Assembly: GCA_030431945.1 (NCBI GenBank)
Contig: JAUIIF010000114.1
Span: forward strand, 1-9,995
Source of the DNA: Bacteroidia bacterium
Lineage (GTDB): Bacteria; Bacteroidota; Bacteroidia; Chitinophagales; Saprospiraceae
DNA length: 9,995 bases
Reading direction: 5' to 3'
Under the pieces are notes generated by a model. It did no database searches. It had not been told where the DNA came from and was given only the letters and a program-made list of their open reading frames with translations. The translations under genes were made by a program, and so were the position numbers. Of the stretch, positions 5,328-9,995 are shown piece by piece; the first letter of the stretch is position 1, and each line of letters starts with the position of its first letter.

Positions 5328-5801
5328 ATGTATACGTCTGTACTGCCATCCGGTAAAGCCAGGCCGGCCATCTCGACGGCCTCTCTACCCGATATTATCT
5401 TCATGTTACTGTTTTTCTTCATGATGGTGACAGTATTGCGGGATGCCGATCTTAAAGTCCGGGTACTTACCCCGGAAGCGACGCAACTGACGCAGCTGGC
5501 GGAAAAGTCTTTGGTGAACTATATCTACATCGGCCAGCCGGCTCCGCAGTTTGTTGGTTACTACGGATCGTCTCCCCGGATTCAACTGGGCGACAGGATT
5601 GCTTCCGTGGCTGACATTCCCTTCTTTCTGGAAAACCATAAGCAGAGTCTTCCCGAGGCCATGCGGAGCCGGATCACTTCCTCCCTCCGTGTAGACGGCG
5701 CCGTGACGATGGGCATCGTGCAGGAGGTGAAAACGGCGCTGCGTAAAAACGGGCAGTTAAAAGTCAACTATTCCACCCGCAAGCGCAACCGGGACCTGTA
5801 A
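5328..5801 (+). CDS. exbD: ExbD/TolR-family protein (third copy, tandem duplicate of the second)
   Basis: 157 residues, aligning without gaps to the second exbD; by hand count about 116 of 157 positions are identical. The membrane helix (residues 16-39) is unchanged, including D22 in SLPDIIFMLL. The N-terminal eight residues differ completely (MYTSVLPS, without the basic KKR run), and changes cluster at 70-81 and 90-112 of the periplasmic domain. It lies behind a terminator with a 204-base gap, so it is separately transcribed or depends on read-through. No frame damage is seen, and the conserved core argues it is functional. It may swap with the second copy in the ExbB motor under other conditions, which is inference. 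The ATG at 5328 is the only start that keeps the helix. Confidence 0.9.
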   Translation: MYTSVLPSGKARPAISTASLPDIIFMLLFFFMMVTVLRDADLKVRVLTPEATQLTQLAEKSLVNYIYIGQPAPQFVGYYGSSPRIQLGDRIASVADIPFFLENHKQSLPEAMRSRITSSLRVDGAVTMGIVQEVKTALRKNGQLKVNYSTRKRNRDL

Positions 5802-5858
5802 TAAAGGAGAAACAAGACCGGACGCTTTGGCACATTGACTGCCGGGCGGCGGACGCTA

Positions 5859-6551
5859 ATGTTAAAATCCGGTAATACCATACTTACGGTGCTCCGGCTG
5901 CGCTTTTCTTTCGTGAACCTGCTACGTTTATATCATTTCTTTTTCTGCTTGTTTTGGGGCGGACTGGTATACGCCCAGGAGCTCAAGGTAGGCTTCGGGG
6001 TCGAAGCCGGCGCGAGCTGGGAAATCGAACGCCTCCCCTACAACGCTGCCCCAACCCCGCTGACGGGCGTGGACGGCGGCGGAGGCTACGCCCTCTCGCT
6101 GGAAATCCGGTATTCCCTCGATGCGCTGTCGTTGGCCTTTCGCCCGGCGCTGCTGGCGCAGCAGACGACGGCTTTCCGGTTGCCGGATGATGACAGCGGG
6201 ATGAGCTTCCGGCAAAAGCTTTACCCGGCAGCTTTGCTGCTGCCGTTACGGGCGAGCCTGGCTTTTGGTCAGCAACGTTTTCAGCCCGTGTTGGGCGTAG
6301 GGGGCGGCTTTCTGGTGGCCGTAAAGGAAGAAAATAACAACCTTGCTGTGCCGAAACCAGTCCCTGTTCTTCCCTACCTGGAAGTCTCGGTGGGGGTGTG
6401 CTTCCGGGCCGGTGGCCTTCACTTACGGCCCGAGCTTACCGTCCGGAACGGCACGGGGGAGCTTTTTCCGGTAGGCCATGACCTCACCAACCTGCCCTAC
6501 GGAGGCCAGCGCTGGGGCTACGCTGGTTTTGGGCTGACGGTGAGTAAATAA
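5859..6551 (+). CDS. Secreted outer-membrane beta-barrel-like protein (PorT-like)
   Basis: A 230-residue protein with a cleavable signal: hydrophobic core at about residues 27-37 (FFFCLFWGGLV) and a likely cut at YAQ-E near residue 39-40. After it come short alternating strands rich in Gly and aromatic residues (LKVGFGVEAGASWE, YALSLEIRY, LSLAFRPALL, RFQPVLGVGGGFLVAV, LEVSVGVCFRAGGLHLRPEL), ending WGYAGFGLTVS, as in small 8-strand outer-membrane barrels of Bacteroidota. The gene-level function is unknown; the PorT comparison rests on fold and length only. The GTG at 5913 would give a shorter, more usual signal peptide (MNLLRLYHFFF) and could be the real start; ATG 5859 is kept as the first standard codon. 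Downstream of exbD copy 3 by 57 bases with no terminator, so possibly co-transcribed. Confidence 0.7.
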   Translation: MLKSGNTILTVLRLRFSFVNLLRLYHFFFCLFWGGLVYAQELKVGFGVEAGASWEIERLPYNAAPTPLTGVDGGGGYALSLEIRYSLDALSLAFRPALLAQQTTAFRLPDDDSGMSFRQKLYPAALLLPLRASLAFGQQRFQPVLGVGGGFLVAVKEENNNLAVPKPVPVLPYLEVSVGVCFRAGGLHLRPELTVRNGTGELFPVGHDLTNLPYGGQRWGYAGFGLTVSK

Positions 6552-6567
6552 TTGCGACCTTAGCTCC

Positions 6568-6777
6568 GTGAACACCCACCATGGCATTGTCCTGTTTTTT
6601 CTGCCCGACCGGGGCTACGGCTACCTGCGCCTGGTGGGGACACGGGAGGAATTCTATTTTCGGCGGGGAAATATTACGGGGCCGGCCGTGCAGCGTGGCG
6701 ACAGGGTGACCTTCACCCTGAAGAAAGGTCGGCAGGGCTATTTTGCCGACGAGGTGCAACCCGCGGGCATTGCCTGA
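6568..6777 (+). CDS. Small cold-shock-domain protein
   Basis: 69 residues, the size of a single cold-shock domain (OB fold that binds single-stranded RNA or DNA). The pattern fits: GIVLFFLPDRGYGYLRL (6-22) corresponds to the G-x-V-K-x-F...KGFGFI start with RNP1, and EEFYFRRGNI (27-36) to the RNP2 region. The end, QRGDRVTFTLKKGRQGYFADEVQ (42-64, broken here only by the usual turn), matches the GDxVxFxxxxGxKGxxAxxV end. It is divergent: Tyr replaces the RNP1 Phe residues and the His of the VFVH motif is missing. The start is GTG (6568); the nearby ATG at 6581 is out of frame. It begins 16 bases after the barrel gene, which suggests one transcript. A hairpin overlaps its stop codon. Could act as an RNA chaperone; no specific role can be stated. 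Confidence 0.8.
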   Translation: MNTHHGIVLFFLPDRGYGYLRLVGTREEFYFRRGNITGPAVQRGDRVTFTLKKGRQGYFADEVQPAGIA

Positions 6778-6801
6778 CCAACAAGCCGGTCAGCGTGTTT
6801 T
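6774..6801 (+). terminator. Weak terminator overlapping the cold-shock gene stop
   Basis: CTGACC (6774-6779) and GGTCAG (6788-6793) form a perfect 6-bp stem with an 8-base loop; TTTT follows at 6798-6801 after a short CGTG. The left arm includes the stop codon TGA. Confidence 0.4.
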
Positions 6802-6920
6802 CCTTCGGCTCAGGCGCGACCAAAGGGCGCGGCCGCAGGTACAAGGAAAGAAATAAGGAGCCAGATGTTACTTATTGAGGTAAACGGTGAAAATTTATAC
6901 AAAAAGTTCCCCAACCTTCC

Positions 6921-6928
6921 TACCTTTG
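6921..6928 (+). promoter_or_regulatory. Orphan -7 promoter motif ahead of the MITE-like element
   Basis: TACCTTTG is an exact TAnnTTTG match within CCTTCCTACCTTTGATCC. No TTG is visible at the -33 distance. It faces uvrA but lies 317 bases upstream, with the inverted-repeat element between. It may be the original uvrA promoter. Confidence 0.35.
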
Positions 6929-6929
6929 A

Positions 6930-7145
6930 TCCGTTGGAATAGTGCAATCGCAAGCTCGCTCGTCGGCCGGCGCGCGACGCCAGGAGCTGACTCGTCCCGA
7001 GCGACGGGTTCGTAACCCGCAACAAAGCCTCCTCCCGGCGGGCGGACCGCGCAGCAGCCCGGAACGGTATCAAGTCGTTCCTCCCGCTTCGGCCGACAAG
7101 CGAAGACGCTGCTGAGCGAGCTTGCGATTGTCCTGTCCGTTGGAA
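6930..7145. mobile_element. MITE-like element with 17-bp inverted repeats and 10-bp direct repeats
   Basis: CAATCGCAAGCTCGCTC (6945-6961) recurs as its exact reverse complement at 7114-7130. Each repeat is separated by exactly 5 bases (TAGTG on the left, TCCTG on the right) from a copy of TCCGTTGGAA (6930-6939 and 7136-7145). The simplest reading is a 196-bp non-autonomous element (6940-7135) with terminal inverted repeats of about 22 bp, imperfect at the outer 5, and a 10-bp target-site duplication. A further inverted pair, GTCGGCCG/CGGCCGAC, lies inside (6962-6969, 7090-7097). The inside is GC-rich and has short hairpins (CGGGTT-CGT-AACCCG near 7004-7018) but no gene. I cannot assign an IS family. 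Confidence 0.7.
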
Positions 7146-7147
7146 AA

Positions 7148-7184
7148 ACAGCTTCGGCCGAACAACAGCTTCGGCGAGGCTTTT
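7148..7184 (+). repeat. Short tandem repeat with competing hairpins before uvrA
   Basis: ACAGCTTCGGC occurs at 7148-7158 and 7165-7175, a period of 17. It includes the palindrome TTCGGCCGAA (7153-7162). AGCTTC-GGC-GAGGCT followed by TTTT (7167-7184) could be a weak terminator, and GCCGAA (7157-7162) pairing with TTCGGC (7170-7175) would exclude it. With a promoter upstream this could attenuate uvrA; there is no other evidence. Confidence 0.3.
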
Positions 7185-7244
7185 ACTGAAATCAGGGACG
7201 GCGGTTAAATGTCGTATTGTCCCCCACTACTTTGACTCAGGTAT

Positions 7245-9995
7245 ATGCCCCGCGCCAAATCGACTGCTCCTTCTACCTCCCCGGCACCTGCGCCCGCGCC
7301 CAAAAAGCAGGAGCTTCCGCATACGGAACGCTTTCTGACGGTGACGGGGGCCAAGGAAAACAACCTGAAAGACATCAGCGTGGAACTGCCACGCAACGAA
7401 CTGGTGGTCATCACGGGCCTGAGTGGCAGCGGAAAATCCAGCCTCGCCTTCGATACCATCTACGCCGAAGGGCAGCGGCGCTACATGGAGACCTTCAGCA
7501 GCTACGCCCGCCAGTTTATGGGGACCATGGAGCGGCCGGACGTAGAGCAGATCACGGGCCTGAGCCCCGTTATTTCCATCGAGCAGAAAACGACCAACCG
7601 CAGCCCGCGGTCTACCGTAGGGACCGTAACGGAAATCTACGATTTCCTGCGCCTGTTGTTCGCCCGTGCCGGTACGGCCTACAGTTACCTCAGTGGCCTG
7701 CCGATGCTCCGCTACACGGAGGAGCAAATGAAAGAACAGATTGCCGGGCGTTATGCCGGCCGCAAAGTAGTTGTCCTCGCACCGCTCGTTCGCGGGCGCA
7801 AAGGACATTACCGGGAGCTGTTTGACCAAGTGCGCAAACAAGGCTACACCAAAGTCCGGGTGGACGGGGAGATACTGGACCTGATGGAGGGAATGCAGGT
7901 AAGTCGCTACAAAGTCCACGACATTGAACTGGTCGTGGATCGGCTCAAGATGCAGCCCGATCGGCTGGACCGCCTGAGCCAGAGCCTCCAGACGGCCCTG
8001 AAGATGGGCGATGGCCTGGTGTTTGTCCACGACGTCGACTCAGGAGAAACGTCCCCTTATTCCAAGAACCTGATGGATGCGGAAAACGGCCTGAGCTACG
8101 AAGAGCCGAGCCCGAATACGTTCAGCTTTAACTCCCCTTACGGGTACTGCCCGACCTGCAAGGGCCTCGGGCAGGTGAACAGCCCGGATATTGAGAAAAT
8201 CATCCCCGACCGGAGCGTCAGCATCAATAAGGGGGGCTTAGCCCCCCTGGGGGAAGACCGGGATAACACGACTTTCAAGCAGGTCAAGGAAATTGCCCGG
8301 GCCTATAAGTTTAAACTTTCTGACCCGATCAGCAAATTGCCCAAGGAGGGCCTCAACGTTCTGCTGTACGGAGAGGAGGCGAAGCCCGGCCGCAAGAAGA
8401 AAAGTAAATACGACCGCATCGCCCACGATATGGTGTGGGACGTCCGGAAGAACGGCCTGGTGAATATGCTCATTCGCTGGTACGAGGAAACGGGCAGCGA
8501 ACGAATTCGCCAGTGGGCCGAAGACTTTATGACCATCAGTGCGTGCCCGGAATGCGAAGGTGCCCGCCTGCGCCGCGAAGCGCGGCACTACAAGATCAAG
8601 GACCAAACCATCAGCGACTTAGCCCGGATGGACCTGGGAGAACTGGGGGAGTGGATGGAAACCGCCGAGGAAGGCATGGAAGAGCGGACCAGGCTGATCG
8701 CTACGGACATCCTGAAGGAAATCCGTTTTCGGCTGCGTTTCCTGCTGCACGTTGGCCTGGGCTACCTGAGCCTGGATCGGCCCGGACGGTCGCTTTCCGG
8801 CGGTGAGGCCCAACGGATTCGGCTGGCGACCCAGATCGGCAGCCAGTTAACGGGCATCACCTACATCCTGGATGAACCGAGTATCGGGCTGCACCAGCGG
8901 GACAACCAGCGGCTGATTGCCGCGCTGCGTGACCTGACGGACATCGGTAACACGGTCATCGTCGTTGAACACGACAAAGACATCATGATGGCCAGTGATT
9001 ATTTGCTGGACCTGGGCCCCGGTGCCGGCGTAAAGGGCGGGGCCGTCGTTACGGCGGGGAAACCAAAGGAGTTTTTGCTGAAGAAAAACGCCGGTAGCAT
9101 TACCAGTGACTACCTGGCCGGCCGGCGACAGATCGAAGTTCCGGAAAAGCGACGCAAGGGCAACGGTGAATTTCTGGTCCTGAAGGGGGCGACGGGGAAC
9201 AACCTCCGTAACGTGAGCATAAAAATTCCACTGGGTACTTTCACCTGCGTAACGGGGGTGAGTGGTTCGGGGAAGTCCACGTTGATTAACGAAACCCTGT
9301 ACCCGATTCTCCGGCAGCACTTCTACAACAGCGTGAAGCGGCCACTGGACTATAAGACCATTAAGGGACTGGAGCATATCGACAAGGTAATCGACATCGA
9401 CCAGAGCCCCATTGGTCGCACTCCCCGTTCTAACCCGGCTACTTATACTGGCGTGTTTACCGATATTCGGGCGCTGTTTACCAACCTGCCGGAGGCCAAG
9501 ATCAGGGGATACAAGCCGGGGCGGTTCAGTTTTAACGTCAAGGGAGGCCGCTGCGAAGATTGTAAAGGAAGTGGCAGCCGGACAATAGAAATGAATTTTT
9601 TGCCGGACGTGGAAGTGGAATGTGAAACCTGCCTGGGGAAACGCTTCAATCGGGAGACGCTCGAAATCCTGTACAAAGGGAAATCCATCAACGACGTACT
9701 GGATATGTCCGTAGAGGAAGCCAGTGAATTTTTTGCCCCCATTCCTAAAATTGCCCGGCGGTTGTCCACGCTCAATGACGTTGGTCTGGGGTACATCACC
9801 CTGGGGCAGCGGGCGACGACGCTCTCCGGAGGAGAAGCGCAGCGCGTGAAGCTGGCCGAAGAACTGAGTAAGCGGGCTACGGGGCAAACCGTTTATATTC
9901 TGGATGAACCCACGACCGGCCTGCATGGTCGGGAGACGGTTAAACTGCTGGTAATTCTGGATCGATTAAAACAAACGGGGAATACTGTCATCGTC
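7245..9995 (+). CDS. uvrA: Excinuclease ABC subunit A (3' end outside the window)
   Basis: Damage-sensing ATPase of nucleotide excision repair; forms a dimer that loads UvrB at lesions. 917 codons are present, so roughly the last 30-50 residues are missing. Seen in order: an Ala/Pro/Ser-rich N-terminal extension (about 1-28), Walker A GLSGSGKSS (58-66), UvrB-binding region (about 130-245), first ABC signature LSGGEAQR (517-524) and Walker B ILDEP (541-545). Then follow the second Walker A GVSGSGKST (671-679), the C-terminal zinc module with CEDC and CETC around GxSRTIEMNFLPD, a second LSGGEAQR and the Walker B ILDEPTTGLH. The first zinc module keeps only its second Cys pair (C302, C305, YCPTCKGLG); the usual first-pair position reads NLMDAENG (276-282). 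An in-frame stop at 7233-7235 makes ATG 7245 the first start. No Shine-Dalgarno; a TACTTTG at 7228-7234 is one base short of a -7 element. Confidence 0.97.
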   Translation, partial: MPRAKSTAPSTSPAPAPAPKKQELPHTERFLTVTGAKENNLKDISVELPRNELVVITGLSGSGKSSLAFDTIYAEGQRRYMETFSSYARQFMGTMERPDVEQITGLSPVISIEQKTTNRSPRSTVGTVTEIYDFLRLLFARAGTAYSYLSGLPMLRYTEEQMKEQIAGRYAGRKVVVLAPLVRGRKGHYRELFDQVRKQGYTKVRVDGEILDLMEGMQVSRYKVHDIELVVDRLKMQPDRLDRLSQSLQTALKMGDGLVFVHDVDSGETSPYSKNLMDAENGLSYEEPSPNTFSFNSPYGYCPTCKGLGQVNSPDIEKIIPDRSVSINKGGLAPLGEDRDNTTFKQVKEIARAYKFKLSDPISKLPKEGLNVLLYGEEAKPGRKKKSKYDRIAHDMVWDVRKNGLVNMLIRWYEETGSERIRQWAEDFMTISACPECEGARLRREARHYKIKDQTISDLARMDLGELGEWMETAEEGMEERTRLIATDILKEIRFRLRFLLHVGLGYLSLDRPGRSLSGGEAQRIRLATQIGSQLTGITYILDEPSIGLHQRDNQRLIAALRDLTDIGNTVIVVEHDKDIMMASDYLLDLGPGAGVKGGAVVTAGKPKEFLLKKNAGSITSDYLAGRRQIEVPEKRRKGNGEFLVLKGATGNNLRNVSIKIPLGTFTCVTGVSGSGKSTLINETLYPILRQHFYNSVKRPLDYKTIKGLEHIDKVIDIDQSPIGRTPRSNPATYTGVFTDIRALFTNLPEAKIRGYKPGRFSFNVKGGRCEDCKGSGSRTIEMNFLPDVEVECETCLGKRFNRETLEILYKGKSINDVLDMSVEEASEFFAPIPKIARRLSTLNDVGLGYITLGQRATTLSGGEAQRVKLAEELSKRATGQTVYILDEPTTGLHGRETVKLLVILDRLKQTGNTVIV

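Noticed and set aside
7227..8030. Long open frame on the minus strand inside uvrA
   Set aside because: It lies opposite clear UvrA coding sequence with Walker A and UvrB-binding motifs; its protein looks like a codon-bias shadow without motifs.
8231..8247. Perfect GGGGGGC-TTA-GCCCCCC palindrome inside uvrA, considered as an inserted mini-repeat
   Set aside because: It encodes GGLAPLG, which as far as I recall is conserved in UvrA of this phylum, so it is explained by codon choice.
8847..9926. 359-codon open frame on the minus strand inside uvrA
   Set aside because: It mirrors the second ATPase half of UvrA, including the signature and Walker B motifs, in a GC-rich gene where long antisense frames are common. 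No promoter or start context was seen.
1..9995. CRISPR array, phage genes or a defence island
   Set aside because: No regularly spaced short repeats, no integrase, no toxin-antitoxin or nuclease-helicase sets; the genes are housekeeping and membrane-energy genes.

Overview
The window reads as chromosome of a member of the Bacteroidota, possibly a Saprospiria/Lewinella-like marine lineage (the phylum is well supported, the lineage is a guess). Evidence seen: start codons lack Shine-Dalgarno sequences, several upstream regions carry the Bacteroidota -7 promoter motif TAnnTTTG, the tRNA does not encode CCA, and the gene content is typical of the phylum (viroplasmin-type RNase HI, exbB/exbD cluster with an extra membrane protein, PorT-like outer-membrane barrel). 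It looks like ordinary core genome with some unusual intergenic DNA, not a defence or prophage island.

Layout: at the left edge a minus-strand gene starts at 24 and leaves the window; its promoter is at 43-70. A strong hairpin at 223-250 separates it from rnhA (minus, 257-925). Divergent from rnhA is a TatD-family hydrolase (1149-1967). A tRNA-Ser(GGA) follows at 2089-2175, and the DNA behind it is a 97-bp unit present twice in tandem, each copy starting with the last 15 bases of the tRNA; a terminator ends the second copy. A further 230 bp holds no gene but has several hairpins, a terminator and a perfect 10-base complement of the 16S rRNA anti-Shine-Dalgarno.

The centre is an ExbB/ExbD energy-transduction cluster: exbB (2681), an unnamed four-helix membrane protein (3424), exbD (3958), a second exbD (4647), a terminator (5151-5186), and a third exbD (5328) that is a close tandem duplicate of the second. 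The proteins would form a proton-driven inner-membrane motor that normally powers TonB; no tonB is in view. Behind it lie a secreted beta-barrel protein (5859) and a small cold-shock-domain protein (6568).

The 467 bp before uvrA contain a 196-bp element with 17-bp perfect inverted repeats placed symmetrically inside 10-bp direct repeats, which looks like a MITE with its target-site duplication. It sits between a good promoter motif and uvrA (7245 to the end of the window, last part missing).

No wholly new multi-gene system was found. The best leads are the tRNA-tail tandem repeat, the MITE-like element in front of uvrA, the orphan anti-Shine-Dalgarno complement, and the exbB-X-exbD-exbD-exbD cluster.
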